Source of the DNA: Aeromicrobium camelliae
GTDB taxonomy: Bacteria > Actinomycetota > Actinomycetes > Propionibacteriales > Nocardioidaceae
Assembly: GCF_003850045.1 (NCBI RefSeq)
Contig: NZ_RQJX01000004.1
Span: forward strand, 62,001-126,000
Reading direction: 5' to 3'
DNA length: 64,000 nt
A program made the position numbers and the translations under genes. The notes beneath the pieces were generated by a model. The model worked only from the letters and a program-made list of their open reading frames with translations, searched no databases and was not told where the DNA came from. Each line of letters begins with the position of its first letter. Position 1 is the stretch's first letter. Shown in pieces: positions 8,489-17,671 of the stretch.

Positions 8489-9724
8489 GTGCGCCGCTCC
8501 ATCACCACGAGGCTAGCGGGCTTCACCGGCGGGCCGGTGCTCGCCGCCTTCGCTCCGATGCTCATCCTGCCCGTCATCACGCGGGCCGCGCCCGAGGGCT
8601 GGGCCAGCTTCGCCGCGGGCCAGAGCATCGGCCTCATCGGCATGATCGTGATGATGTTCGGCTGGAGCATCGCCGGGCCGGTGCGTATCGCCCGAGCGGC
8701 CGACCAGGGCGAGCGCGCCCACATCCTCGCGGAGAGCCTCTACACCCGCGCGGTGGCCGCCGCGGTCGTGCTGCCGGTCGCGGCGCTCATCGCCGCAGCC
8801 GTCGCGGACCCGGCCTACCGTTTCGACGCCGTCGCGATCGCGATCGCGTCCGCCGTGGGCGGTTTCAGCCCGTCCTGGTTCTGCATCGGCGCGGGTCAGC
8901 CGGCCAAGCTCACCGTCTACGACGTGTCACCGAAGCTGGCTGCGGCCGCGCTCGCCGTCGTCCTGGTTCTCCTGACCGGGCAGATCACCTGGTACGCGGT
9001 GTTGCTCGCCGTGTTCTGTGCCGCCGCCTACCTCGCCCACGCGCGCCGGGAGATGCGCGGCCACCACAGCGGTCGCCTCACCGTGCGCGAGATCCGCAGC
9101 GCGTTGCGAGCGCAGCTGCCGACCGCGGCCATCGACACAGTCTCCAACAGCTACGGCGCGACTCCGGTGCCGATCGCGTCGGCGGGGCTGCCCGTCGTCG
9201 ACGCGAACCCGTTCGCGTCCGCGGACCGCGTCTACCGGCTGGGGCTGCTCGCGGTGGTGGCCTTCGGCAACGCCTTCCAGGGCTGGGTGCTGGAGAAGGA
9301 CGCGACCGACCGCACGGCGCGTCACCGGCTCGCGATCGTCTGCCATGTGGCGCTCGGAGCCGTCGGGGGTCTCGGTATCGCGATCCTCGGTCCGTGGGCC
9401 ACCGGCATCGCCTTCGGTCAGGACGTCAAGGCCACTCCCCTGGCCTGCGTGCTGTTCGGGCTGGCGTTCGTGTGCATCTCGTCTACCACCCCGTTCATCC
9501 GCAACGTCCTCGTGCCGCACGGACGGTTCCGACTCGTTCTGGCGGTCACCTGCGTGTCCGCGATCGCCGGACTCACGGTGATGATCTCCGGTGCCGCGAC
9601 CGGCTCGGCCACCACGATCGCGGTCGGAGTGCTGACCTCCGAGGTCATCACGATGACCGCGCTGGTCATTCCGGCCGCTCGGCTCCTGAAGCGAGAGGCC
9701 GCAGCCGCCAGCGCACGTCCATGA
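8489..9724 (+). CDS. Wzx-type polysaccharide flippase (MOP superfamily)
   Basis: 411 residues, strongly hydrophobic, with about 10-12 predicted membrane segments and short charged loops. The N-terminal helix contains FTGGPVLAAFAPMLILPV and a conserved-looking GWASFAAGQS loop, as in O-antigen/teichoic-acid exporters. It would flip a lipid-linked oligosaccharide assembled by the neighbouring glycosyltransferases. The last 59 bases overlap the convergent GT2 gene. Length is near the family norm of 400-480. Confidence 0.8.
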   Translation: MRRSITTRLAGFTGGPVLAAFAPMLILPVITRAAPEGWASFAAGQSIGLIGMIVMMFGWSIAGPVRIARAADQGERAHILAESLYTRAVAAAVVLPVAALIAAAVADPAYRFDAVAIAIASAVGGFSPSWFCIGAGQPAKLTVYDVSPKLAAAALAVVLVLLTGQITWYAVLLAVFCAAAYLAHARREMRGHHSGRLTVREIRSALRAQLPTAAIDTVSNSYGATPVPIASAGLPVVDANPFASADRVYRLGLLAVVAFGNAFQGWVLEKDATDRTARHRLAIVCHVALGAVGGLGIAILGPWATGIAFGQDVKATPLACVLFGLAFVCISSTTPFIRNVLVPHGRFRLVLAVTCVSAIAGLTVMISGAATGSATTIAVGVLTSEVITMTALVIPAARLLKREAAAASARP

Positions 9725-10634
9725 GGTCGGCCTGAACGCTGGCGGGCATGCGTCCGAGGCTCCGGCCGGATCCCCCGTCTCGCCATGCCCGCAGGACGAC
9801 CCGCAGCATCCGAGAGCGCGGCCGGGCGAAGGCGATGACCTCGACCAGGTGAAGCGCCTCCACGACGCTCGCGATCGTCAGCCGCCGACGGAACCGGCCA
9901 CCGTACGCCCGATTGATCACCCGCCGGTTGCGGACACGGTAGTAGTACCGGAACGGCGTACTGAGCGTGACCGCGGAGGGCAGCGGAGACCCCGCGAATC
10001 GGCCCGCCCACCACGGCCGGCGATAGGCCGCGCCGAGCCGGTGGCCGAGACGGGTTCCCGGCGCCGCGACCGGCGGCATCCCGGCCGCCTCGGCACGCAG
10101 TGCGTACTCCACGTCGACCAGGTCGATGAACAGGTCCTCGCGCAGCGGCCCGAGTCGGTCCCACGTGGACCGGGGGAGGTACGTCCCGGACTGGATGGGC
10201 TCGCGCGCGAGCAAGACCCCCGAGGGGTCGGTCGCCATCACCTGGCGAGTCTGGGACCAGAACTCGGGCACGGCGTACGAGACGTCGACTCCCTTCGCGC
10301 GCGCCTGCTCCAGCGCGTCACGCAGCGCCGCCACCATCCCCGCCGGGGGCACCGAATCCTGATCGAAGAGCACGACGGCCCCGGCACCGCGCTCGAACGC
10401 CGCCGCGATGCCGCGATTGAGTGCGGCGGCGATCCCGAGGTTGTCCGGCTGCCGGAACACCTCGACCCCCTCGTCGACCAACGCGGCGAAGACGTCCTCG
10501 TCGGGGTCGGGCCCGTGATCGTCCACGACGACGACGGCATCCACCTGCTCACGGATCGCCCCGACGTTCGCCAGGAGGGAGCCGTCCGGTGAGAAGACCG
10601 AGAGCACGGCCCACGTCGAGACGGGCTCAGACAT
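9666..10634 (-). CDS. Family 2 glycosyltransferase (rhamnosyltransferase type)
   Basis: 322 residues. VVVDDHGPD (35-43) and VLFDQDS (88-94) are the GT-A acidic loops; the FDQDS form and a long C-terminal region with basic and aromatic residues match rhamnosyltransferases such as the RfbF/RfbN group. ATG 10634 overlaps the stop of the DUF2304 gene by 8 bases, so it is translated from the same message. A longer open frame upstream is rejected because it lies inside DUF2304. Confidence 0.87.
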   Translation of the reverse strand: MSEPVSTWAVLSVFSPDGSLLANVGAIREQVDAVVVVDDHGPDPDEDVFAALVDEGVEVFRQPDNLGIAAALNRGIAAAFERGAGAVVLFDQDSVPPAGMVAALRDALEQARAKGVDVSYAVPEFWSQTRQVMATDPSGVLLAREPIQSGTYLPRSTWDRLGPLREDLFIDLVDVEYALRAEAAGMPPVAAPGTRLGHRLGAAYRRPWWAGRFAGSPLPSAVTLSTPFRYYYRVRNRRVINRAYGGRFRRRLTIASVVEALHLVEVIAFARPRSRMLRVVLRAWRDGGSGRSLGRMPASVQADLMDVRWRLRPLASGAERPE

Positions 10635-10992
10635 CGTCGGCGTCGGTCGGGGCGACGTCGGGCGTGATGCGCTCCATCTCGGCCCGCAGCAGCGTGACCT
10701 CCTCCGCAACCCGTCGGATCTCGTCCTCGGCGCGCGACAACTCCCACGACAGGTGCAGACTCACGCCGAGCAGCAGGGTGATGCCGAGGAAGAACAGCAG
10801 GTTGGACGGCACTTGCACACCCGCGACGGAGGCCAGCCAGCCGAGGAGCGGCGGGGACACCTCGAGCACGAGCATCGCGACGCCGACCACGATCCACAGG
10901 ACGGCGTACTTCTCCTGCAGTTGGCGGCGCAGCAGCATGAGCACGACGGCCGCGATGAACAGCACCGTCATGGCGGTGATGACGAAGATCAT
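10627..10992 (-). CDS. DUF2304 small membrane protein
   Basis: 121 residues. Three hydrophobic helices (about 2-19, 30-50, 62-82) are followed by a charged amphipathic C-terminal helix ending in an acidic tail. This is the DUF2304 layout, and such proteins are usually encoded beside a dolichyl-phosphate-mannose-synthase-like GT2, as here: the start shares one base with the stop of the GT2 gene at 10992. It probably anchors or completes that transferase at the membrane. Confidence 0.85.
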   Translation of the reverse strand: MIFVITAMTVLFIAAVVLMLLRRQLQEKYAVLWIVVGVAMLVLEVSPPLLGWLASVAGVQVPSNLLFFLGITLLLGVSLHLSWELSRAEDEIRRVAEEVTLLRAEMERITPDVAPTDADDV

Positions 10993-11726
10993 CAGAGTGT
11001 CTCCTCCCGCGGAGCGACGGGCTGGCGCATGACCGCGAAGACGAGCGCGAACACCGAGCGGAACAGGTAGACCATGGCGCCGATCGGCCGCTGGCTCGGT
11101 TTGCCGTGTCGCCGCTGCCGCATCTCCACCGGCACCTGCGTGACCGTGAGCCCGTTGTGCACTGCGGCGACGAGCGAGTCGATCGTGTCGCCCAGGTACT
11201 CGGCGGGGTAGTACGCGACGTACTGGCGGATCGCGCGCCGGTTGGCCGCGCGGAACCCGGACGTGACATCGGTCAGCTTCGTGCGGGCGATGCGCGAGAG
11301 CACGAACGCCAGCAGCACCATCGCCCAGCGACGTGGACCGCGCACCGTGTACTCGCCGCGCTCGGCGAACCGCGCCCCGATCGAGATGTCGGCCTCCTCG
11401 AGACCGTCGAGCACCCGGAGGATGTCGGCGGGATCGTGCTGGCCGTCGGCGTCCACCTGGATCGCCCGGTCGTAGTCGTGGCGCTCGGCGTAACGGAAAC
11501 CAGTCCGCATGGCCCCGCCCACACCGAGATTGAACGGCAGCTGCAACACCGTCGCGCCGGCGTCGCGGGCCTCACGCGCGGTGTGGTCGGTCGACCCGTC
11601 GTCGATGACCACGACGTCGAAATCCGGCGTCGCCGAACGGATCTCCCGCACCGTGCTCGCGATGTTGGCTTGTTCGTTCCAGGCGGGCACGATCACGAGC
11701 GTGCGCTGGTCAGTCGAGGCTGTCAT
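10992..11726 (-). CDS. Polyprenyl-phosphate glycosyltransferase (DPM1-like GT2)
   Basis: 244 residues. LVIVPAWNEQ (10-19), DDGSTD (42-47) and VDADGQHDP (91-99) are hallmark motifs of dolichyl/polyprenyl-phosphate sugar synthases, which load a sugar on undecaprenyl- or decaprenyl-phosphate. One amphipathic C-terminal stretch (VYLFRSVFALVFAV) may touch the membrane; the partner DUF2304 gene supplies real helices. ATG 11726 follows TAGGCT by 9 bases. This gene, DUF2304 and the next GT2 form an operon. The lipid-linked sugar may serve the large DUF6541 protein or the GT-C step of the same glycan. Confidence 0.88.
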   Translation of the reverse strand: MTASTDQRTLVIVPAWNEQANIASTVREIRSATPDFDVVVIDDGSTDHTAREARDAGATVLQLPFNLGVGGAMRTGFRYAERHDYDRAIQVDADGQHDPADILRVLDGLEEADISIGARFAERGEYTVRGPRRWAMVLLAFVLSRIARTKLTDVTSGFRAANRRAIRQYVAYYPAEYLGDTIDSLVAAVHNGLTVTQVPVEMRQRRHGKPSQRPIGAMVYLFRSVFALVFAVMRQPVAPREETL

Positions 11727-11735
11727 GACGACACG

Positions 11736-11741
11736 AGCCTA
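11736..11741 (-). promoter_or_regulatory. -10 hexamer of the DPM1-like operon
   Basis: TAGGCT on the minus strand with 9 bases to ATG 11726, consistent with a leaderless or nearly leaderless message. Confidence 0.5.
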
Positions 11742-11770
11742 ACGGCATGTCGCCGCAGGTCGTGTATCCC

Positions 11771-13732
11771 TCACAGGTCGTCGCACACCGTCACGCGGTA
11801 CAACTGGACCGAACCTTCCGTAGCGACCAGTTCGGTGGTCTGCGGATCGGGCCGGCGCAGTCCGGCCAGCAGGGTGTTGCGGTAGCCGGCGCCGTTGAAG
11901 TCCGCGATGTACAGCTCGGAGGAGTCGGCGAGTTCGTCGGCGGCGGCGCAGAGGCGGTCGCGGTTCTCCGGCCGGTCGGCGTGCTCGATCGAGTGGAAGA
12001 TCTCCAGCTCCTCCTCACTCGCCTCGTAGAACATGTACGCAGGGGCCGTGCGGATTCCCGTGAGGGCGTAGATGAACGGCGTGCCGGCCCCCGGCTCGCC
12101 CAGGATGAGCGCGTCGTCGGGCACGATCTCGGGAAGCCGTTCGATCATCCGCAGCTCCTCGCGATCGATGAGCTGCGAACGCTGCGTCGGCACATAAGCG
12201 GACGTGGTCCAGGCCATCGCCTGGCCGATCGTCTGCTGGAACGTCAGGAGCGCGCAGCCGACGGCGAACAACGCGATCGCGACCGGCGCCGCGAACCGCC
12301 GGCCCGGCAGGTACCGGCGGACGAGCACGGCCACCGCCTTGCCGACCGCGACCGCGCCCACCACCGTCGGGACGAGCGCCCCGACCGCGGTCAGCGCGGC
12401 GAGGCGCGGGTTGTCTTGGTAGAAGACGCCGACGACGTACTCGCGCAGCGCTCCGTTGGGCACTCCCGTGGAGACGATGAACAGCAGGCCGAAGACGAGC
12501 CAGGCGGCGACGAACGCGAACTGCCGACGCCACACCAGGACACCGACGCCCACGAGCATGAAGACCGTGACGACCCAGGGGATCGACGAACCGAGCGGAC
12601 TGACCGTGAGCCACTCACGCACGGCCCCGACCGGTCCCTGGTACGCCTTCCACGGAGCGACGTCGAGCGACGGACGCAGCCGATTCCACACGGCTGCGAA
12701 CCCGCCGACCAGGACGATCCCGGCGACGATCGCGATCACCAGCGTCTGCCCGCGTTGGGAACGACGGCTGGTCACCCACTCGCCGAGCCGCACGAGCACC
12801 ATCGCGAGCGCGGCGAGGCCCCACGCCATCACCGCGTTCGGGTGCGCGAGCAGGGCGCCTGGAAGCGCCGCGATCGCGATCAGCAGGGCCACCAGGATCG
12901 AGCCCTCGGCATGCGTGCCGCGCACCCGCAACACCAGGACGGTGAGCGCCAGGAGCGCCGGCAGCAGTGTCACACCGAAGAAGTTCGGGTAGAGCGTTCC
13001 CCAGTTGAGCAGCAGCAGGGGGAACGCCTGGAAGCCGCAGGCGACGAGGGCCGCGGCCCACGGGACGGCGCGGTGTCGGCCGACGGTCACCGACGCCAGG
13101 AAGATCGTGCCGGCGACCCATCCGAGCGAGGCCGCCGCGATGTTGGCGGCGTTGATCGCCGCCGGAACGGACACGCCGGTCACCTCGGCGATGAGCGCCG
13201 CGAAGCCGTGCCAGGCGGCCGGATACAGGCTCGATTCGCCGTCGAAGTTCGCGAACGAGGAGATGCTGAGCGAGGACGCGTTGCCGGTTTCCAGCGCCCA
13301 CCGGATCGCGCTCGTGTGGAAGGCGTTGTCGAACCGCATCGAGAAGTTCTCCGGTGACTTGACCGACTGCGCGATGAGGTAGGTCATGAGCACCGTGCCG
13401 AGGACGAGTGCCCCGGCGAGGGGCCAGAACGGCGCGGAAGCCGGCATCCGTCGCGACGAGGTGTCCCGGTTCCTGCGCACGACCCACCCGAGGCCGGCGG
13501 CCACCAGCAGGCCGGCCAGCCAGACGAGGGCGACGGGGACCAGTCCCCAGCCGAGACCAAGCCAGGGCGCGACGATCGCCGCGCCGCTGATCACGGTGAC
13601 GCCCACGGGAACGCCGGCGGCGACGATGCCGAAGCCCCTCAGGCCGAGGGCGGCGACGAGCGTCGCCCCCGGTAGGACGAGCAGGGCCGCGGCCACGACG
13701 ACGCTGGGCGTCAGTGCGATCCAATCGAGCAC
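11771..13732 (-). CDS. Large polytopic membrane protein, DUF6541-type
   Basis: 653 residues. About 12-14 hydrophobic helices occupy residues 1-520, followed by an extracytoplasmic domain of some 130 residues that contains two Cys. The pattern matches DUF6541, a family found in actinobacterial cell-wall glycan loci and resembling GT-C membrane glycosyltransferases. GTG 13732 is preferred because GGAGAGGACTCGGC precedes it; upstream codons have no helix or homology. It may use the polyprenyl-phosphate sugar made by the adjacent operon. The exact reaction is unknown. Confidence 0.75.
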   Translation of the reverse strand: MLDWIALTPSVVVAAALLVLPGATLVAALGLRGFGIVAAGVPVGVTVISGAAIVAPWLGLGWGLVPVALVWLAGLLVAAGLGWVVRRNRDTSSRRMPASAPFWPLAGALVLGTVLMTYLIAQSVKSPENFSMRFDNAFHTSAIRWALETGNASSLSISSFANFDGESSLYPAAWHGFAALIAEVTGVSVPAAINAANIAAASLGWVAGTIFLASVTVGRHRAVPWAAALVACGFQAFPLLLLNWGTLYPNFFGVTLLPALLALTVLVLRVRGTHAEGSILVALLIAIAALPGALLAHPNAVMAWGLAALAMVLVRLGEWVTSRRSQRGQTLVIAIVAGIVLVGGFAAVWNRLRPSLDVAPWKAYQGPVGAVREWLTVSPLGSSIPWVVTVFMLVGVGVLVWRRQFAFVAAWLVFGLLFIVSTGVPNGALREYVVGVFYQDNPRLAALTAVGALVPTVVGAVAVGKAVAVLVRRYLPGRRFAAPVAIALFAVGCALLTFQQTIGQAMAWTTSAYVPTQRSQLIDREELRMIERLPEIVPDDALILGEPGAGTPFIYALTGIRTAPAYMFYEASEEELEIFHSIEHADRPENRDRLCAAADELADSSELYIADFNGAGYRNTLLAGLRRPDPQTTELVATEGSVQLYRVTVCDDL

Positions 13733-13841
13733 GCCGAGTCCTCTCCTTCGCTGAAGCCGACGCTCGATCTTCTCCGGCGTGCGGCGCAGATCGGGCACCC
13801 CAGCCGATCTCCGTCTGTCGAACCTAGCCCACGCCACCACA

Positions 13842-15173
13842 ATGGGAGCCGTGGACACTCCGAGGCGAACCTTGCGCACGCTCGATCTGGCGCTTCGCAT
13901 CGGAGAGACGCTGCTGGCCAACGGGGCCGGCACCGCGGACGTGCAGGCGACGATGTCGTCGATCTGCCACCACCTGGGACTGCGCGGCACCTATGTGGAC
14001 GTCACCTACGTCATGCTGACGATCATCCACCAGCACGACCTCGACGAGGTGCCGCTGGCGCTGCGTCGCAACGTGCAGCACCGCGAGACCGACTTCGAGG
14101 ACCTCACCGATGTCGACCTGGTCGTGTCGCGGCTCCTCGCCGACGAGATCGACCTCGACGAGGCGCGTCGTCAGATCGCGGCGATCTCGACGCGCGGCCA
14201 CCCTCGGCCGCGCTGGTCGGTGATCGCCAGCGGCGGACTCGTCGGCGCCGGGATCGCACTGCTCATCGGCGGCGACTGGATCGTCGCTCTCATCGCCGCG
14301 GTGGCGGCCTGGCTCATCGAGGTCATCCGGCACCGGATGGCTCGCCGTCGTCTCCCCGAGTTCTACATCCAGGTCGCCGGCGGCCTGTGCGCCTCCCTGC
14401 TCGCCGTAGGCGCGGCGGCCCTGCACATCCCGGCGAACCCGTCCCTCGTCATCTCGGCGAACATCGTGGTCCTGCTCGCGGGACTCGGCTTCATCGGTGC
14501 CATCCAGGACGCGCTGACCGGCTACTACCTCACCGCCGGTGCCCGTGTCTTCGAGGTGCTGCTCTCGACCGTCGGCATCATCGTCGGCGTCAGCACCGGG
14601 CTGATGGCGGGCGGGATGCTCGGCGTCGACGTGGCGAACCAGACCTCCTTGCCCGCGTTGTCGCAGCTGCCGGCCGTCATCGGCGGTGCCGCGCTCGCGG
14701 CGATGGCCTTCGCACACTCCTCGTATGCGCCCTGGCGCATCATCGTTCCCGTCGGGCTGATCGCCGGTCCCGCAGCAGGTCTCATCACGGCGATCGGGAA
14801 CACGGGTCTGGACCGCTCGTTCGCCGCGGCCGTGGGCGCCATCGCGATCGGCGTCGTCAGCTATCCGGTCTCGCGCTGGGGGCGCGTGCCGACGCTCGTG
14901 GTGGTCGTCTCGGCGATCGTGCCGATGCTGCCCGGCCTCACGATCTACCGCTCGCTTTCGCAGCTTGCGGAAGAGAATCTGTCCGGGATCTTCCAGGGCA
15001 TCACCGCCGGCGGTATCGCGGTGGCGCTCGCAGCCGGCGTCATCTTCGGGGAGTACATCGCTCAGCCGCTCGCGCGGGAGACCCGTCGCCTGGAACGGCG
15101 GCTCGCCGGCCCCCGTCTCGTGGGGCCGTTCCGGGCCAAGTCCCGCCGGCGCGAACTCAAGCATCTGTCATAA
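13842..15173 (+). CDS. Threonine/serine exporter family protein (ThrE type)
   Basis: 443 residues. The N-terminal 130 residues form the ThrE hydrophilic domain (LALRIGETLLANGAGTADV, a typical opening), followed by about ten membrane helices in two blocks, the ThrE plus ThrE_2 arrangement in one chain. The product should export threonine, serine or small peptides through the plasma membrane. ATG 13842 and GTG 13851 are both possible; neither has a convincing ribosome site. It diverges from the DUF6541 gene. Confidence 0.85.
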   Translation: MGAVDTPRRTLRTLDLALRIGETLLANGAGTADVQATMSSICHHLGLRGTYVDVTYVMLTIIHQHDLDEVPLALRRNVQHRETDFEDLTDVDLVVSRLLADEIDLDEARRQIAAISTRGHPRPRWSVIASGGLVGAGIALLIGGDWIVALIAAVAAWLIEVIRHRMARRRLPEFYIQVAGGLCASLLAVGAAALHIPANPSLVISANIVVLLAGLGFIGAIQDALTGYYLTAGARVFEVLLSTVGIIVGVSTGLMAGGMLGVDVANQTSLPALSQLPAVIGGAALAAMAFAHSSYAPWRIIVPVGLIAGPAAGLITAIGNTGLDRSFAAAVGAIAIGVVSYPVSRWGRVPTLVVVVSAIVPMLPGLTIYRSLSQLAEENLSGIFQGITAGGIAVALAAGVIFGEYIAQPLARETRRLERRLAGPRLVGPFRAKSRRRELKHLS

Positions 15174-15200
15174 CGCTGGTGCCGGCTCCCACCGATGGGT

Positions 15201-15226
15201 TACCGTGCGGTAAGCAAGCGCTTAGT
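15201..15226 (+). promoter_or_regulatory. Two overlapping inverted repeats before the acyl-CoA dehydrogenase operon
   Basis: TACCG-TG-CGGTA (15201-15212) adjoins TAAGC-AAGC-GCTTA (15211-15224). The stretch AGCAAGCGCTTAGT (15213-15226) fits the KstR2 consensus AnCAAGnnCTTGnT at every fixed position except one. KstR2 is the TetR repressor of steroid-ring breakdown in Mycobacterium and Rhodococcus; a related repressor is a fair guess. It lies 17-42 bases before the start codon, where it would block transcription. Confidence 0.55.
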
Positions 15227-15242
15227 GAGTGGGAGCACAGGT

Positions 15243-16403
15243 ATGAGACGTCAGTTGTCCGCCGAGGACGCGAAGTTCCGCGACGAGTTGCGCGAGTTCT
15301 TCACGACCCGGATTCCCGAGGAGATCCGCGAGGCCGTGCGGTCGCGCCGTGAGCTGACCAAGGAGCAGATGGTCGAGAGCCAACGCATCCTCAACGCGGC
15401 CGGGCTCGCCGTCCCGCAATGGCCGGTCGAGTGGGGAGGTCAGGACTGGACTCAGCTCCAGCGCCACATCTGGCACGAGGAGATGGCGCTCGCGTGCGTC
15501 CCGCCGCCGCTGACCTTCAACACGAACATGGTCGGGCCGGTCATCGCGACCTTCGGCTCCCAGGAGCAGAAGGAGCGGTTCCTCCCTGCGACGGCCAACC
15601 TCGACATCTGGTGGTCGCAGGGCTTCTCCGAGCCCGACGCCGGCTCCGACCTCGCCTCACTGCGCACGACCGCCGTCCGCGACGGCGACGAGTACATCGT
15701 CAACGGGCAGAAGACCTGGACGACGCTCGGCCAGCACGGCGACTGGATCTTCACCCTCGTGCGCACCGACCCGACGGCGCCCAAGCGTCAGCAGGGCATC
15801 AGCTTCCTGCTCATCGACATGACCACGCCGGGACTCACCGTGCGCCCGATCGAACTCATCGACGGCGGCGTGGAGGTCAACGAGGTCTTCTTCGAGAACG
15901 TGCGCGTCCCCGCCGAGAACCTGGTCGGCGAGGAGAACAAGGGCTGGACCTACGCCAAGTTCCTGCTCGGCAACGAGCGCACGGGCATCGCGTCGGTGGG
16001 TGCCACCAAGCGGAACCTCGCGACGGCCAAGCAGCACGCGGCCGAACTCGGCCTCCTCGACGACCCGTCGTACGCGGGCCGCATCGCGGAGCTGGAGAAC
16101 CAGCTGCTGGCGCTCGAGCTCACCGCGCTGCGCGTGGCCGGCAACTCGACGGACGGCAAGCCCGATCCGGCGTCGTCGATCCTCAAACTGCAGGGCACGG
16201 TGCTCCAGCAGGCCGTGACGGAGCTGGCGGTCGACCTCGCGGGGCCCGCGGCCCTCGCCTCGGGGGCAGGGGACACCAGCGAGCTGCCCGAGTGGGCGCG
16301 GCTGGCCACGCCGGTCTACCTGAACTACCGCAAGACTTCCATCTACGGCGGCTCGAACGAGGTGCAGCGCACCATCATCGCCGGCACCATCCTGGGACTG
16401 TGA
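15243..16403 (+). CDS. Acyl-CoA dehydrogenase (first of a pair)
   Basis: 386 residues of the FAD-dependent acyl-CoA dehydrogenase family. The N-terminal domain contains SEPDAGSDLASL (FAD/substrate loop), the beta domain NGQKTWTT, and the C-terminal helix domain ends with YGGSNEVQRTIIAGTILG, the usual FAD-pocket signature. ATG 15243 has GGGAG 9 bases upstream. The second dehydrogenase begins seven bases after the stop, the arrangement of heteromeric FadE pairs that oxidise steroid side chains or other bulky acyl-CoAs. Substrate cannot be read from sequence. Confidence 0.93.
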   Translation: MRRQLSAEDAKFRDELREFFTTRIPEEIREAVRSRRELTKEQMVESQRILNAAGLAVPQWPVEWGGQDWTQLQRHIWHEEMALACVPPPLTFNTNMVGPVIATFGSQEQKERFLPATANLDIWWSQGFSEPDAGSDLASLRTTAVRDGDEYIVNGQKTWTTLGQHGDWIFTLVRTDPTAPKRQQGISFLLIDMTTPGLTVRPIELIDGGVEVNEVFFENVRVPAENLVGEENKGWTYAKFLLGNERTGIASVGATKRNLATAKQHAAELGLLDDPSYAGRIAELENQLLALELTALRVAGNSTDGKPDPASSILKLQGTVLQQAVTELAVDLAGPAALASGAGDTSELPEWARLATPVYLNYRKTSIYGGSNEVQRTIIAGTILGL

Positions 16404-16409
16404 GCTGAC

Positions 16410-17561
16410 ATGGACTTCACGATCGACGCAGAACAAGAAGCCCTCAAGGGCGCCGTCCGCGGCCTCCTCGCTCGGGCGTACCCGTCCTCGGAGACCCGCC
16501 GCGAGGTCGTCACGACCGAGCCGGGCTTCGGCGAGGACACCTGGGGCAAGCTCGCCGAGATGGGCCTGCTGGGCCTGCCGTTCGCCGAGGCGGACGGCGG
16601 CACGGGCGCGGGGCCGGTGGAAGTCTCGCTCGTCGCCGAGGAGCTCGGCCGCGTGCTCGCGCCGGAGCCGTTCGTCGAGGCCGTCGTGCTCGCCGGCGGC
16701 CTCATCGCCTCCGCCGCCGACGACCAGCAGCGCGCCTCGCTGCTCGAACCGCTCGCCGCCGGGGAGAGTGTTCCCGCCGTCGCGTGGCTCGAGCCCGGCC
16801 GCCGCTGGGAGACCCGCGCCGAAGGAGTCACCGCGACCTGGGCGAACGAGGGCTGGACGCTCACCGGTGTCAAAGAGCCGGTGCTGTGGGGCGCACGAGC
16901 CGATCTGCTCGTCGTCAGCGCAGCGACGGACGTCGGCACCGGCTTGTTCCTCGTGACCCCCGAGGCCACCGGGCTCACCCGCGACGGGTACACGACTCAC
17001 GACGGCCTGCGCGCTGCTCGCGTCGAGTTCCGCGCGACCCCGGCCACGCCGCTCGGCGACGTCAGTCGCGACCAGACGGCGTTGCTCGACGCGGCGGTCG
17101 ACGCGGCACGCGTCGCCTACGCCCATGAGGCCCTCGGCGCGATGTCGACGGCCCTGGACACCACGGTCGGCTACCTGAAGACCCGCAAGCAGTTCGGCGT
17201 CACCCTCAACACGTTCCAGGCGCTGACGTTCCGCGCTGCCGACATGTACGTCTCGTTGGAGCTGGCCCGCAGCACCATCACGTGGGCGACGATCGTGCTC
17301 GATGCGGCCGCCGAGGGCCAGGACGTCGACGTTCCGACCGCGGTGGCCCAGGCCGCGCTCCAGGTCAGCCGCGCCGGCCGGCACATCGGTCAGGACGCGA
17401 TCCAGTTGCACGGCGGCATCGGCATGACCGCCGAGTACAGCGTCGGCCACTACACGAGTCGGCTCACCGCGATCGAGCACCTCATCGGAGACGGCGCCTT
17501 TCACCGCGCTCGGCTCGCTGCCCGGGTGAGCGACCACGAGGTCATCGACCCGATCGGCTGA
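16410..17561 (+). CDS. Acyl-CoA dehydrogenase (second of a pair)
   Basis: 383 residues, more divergent than its partner, which is usual for the second subunit of alpha2beta2 FadE enzymes. MGLLGLPFAEADGG lies near the N-terminus, TRKQFGVTLNTFQA is the FAD-contacting arginine segment, and DAIQLHGGIGMTAEY the C-terminal signature. It probably forms a complex with the 15243 product. A strong hairpin follows, ending the operon. Confidence 0.92.
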   Translation: MDFTIDAEQEALKGAVRGLLARAYPSSETRREVVTTEPGFGEDTWGKLAEMGLLGLPFAEADGGTGAGPVEVSLVAEELGRVLAPEPFVEAVVLAGGLIASAADDQQRASLLEPLAAGESVPAVAWLEPGRRWETRAEGVTATWANEGWTLTGVKEPVLWGARADLLVVSAATDVGTGLFLVTPEATGLTRDGYTTHDGLRAARVEFRATPATPLGDVSRDQTALLDAAVDAARVAYAHEALGAMSTALDTTVGYLKTRKQFGVTLNTFQALTFRAADMYVSLELARSTITWATIVLDAAAEGQDVDVPTAVAQAALQVSRAGRHIGQDAIQLHGGIGMTAEYSVGHYTSRLTAIEHLIGDGAFHRARLAARVSDHEVIDPIG

Positions 17562-17618
17562 GCGGAGGTACCCGCCTCCCTCGTTCTCCGGTCGCTACTC
17601 GACCGCGACACGCACACG

Positions 17619-17655
17619 ACGAAGGGCCGCAGCCCCCCGAGCTGCGGCCCTTCGT
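17619..17655. terminator. Bidirectional hairpin between convergent genes
   Basis: Arms 17619-17633 and 17641-17655 form a perfect 15-bp stem (core GGGCCGCAGC/GCTGCGGCCC) with a 7-base loop. It sits between the acyl-CoA dehydrogenase and LPXTG genes, which both end towards it. There is no clear U-tract, as is common in actinobacteria. Confidence 0.85.
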
Positions 17656-17671
17656 GGTCGGTGGGGGTGCT

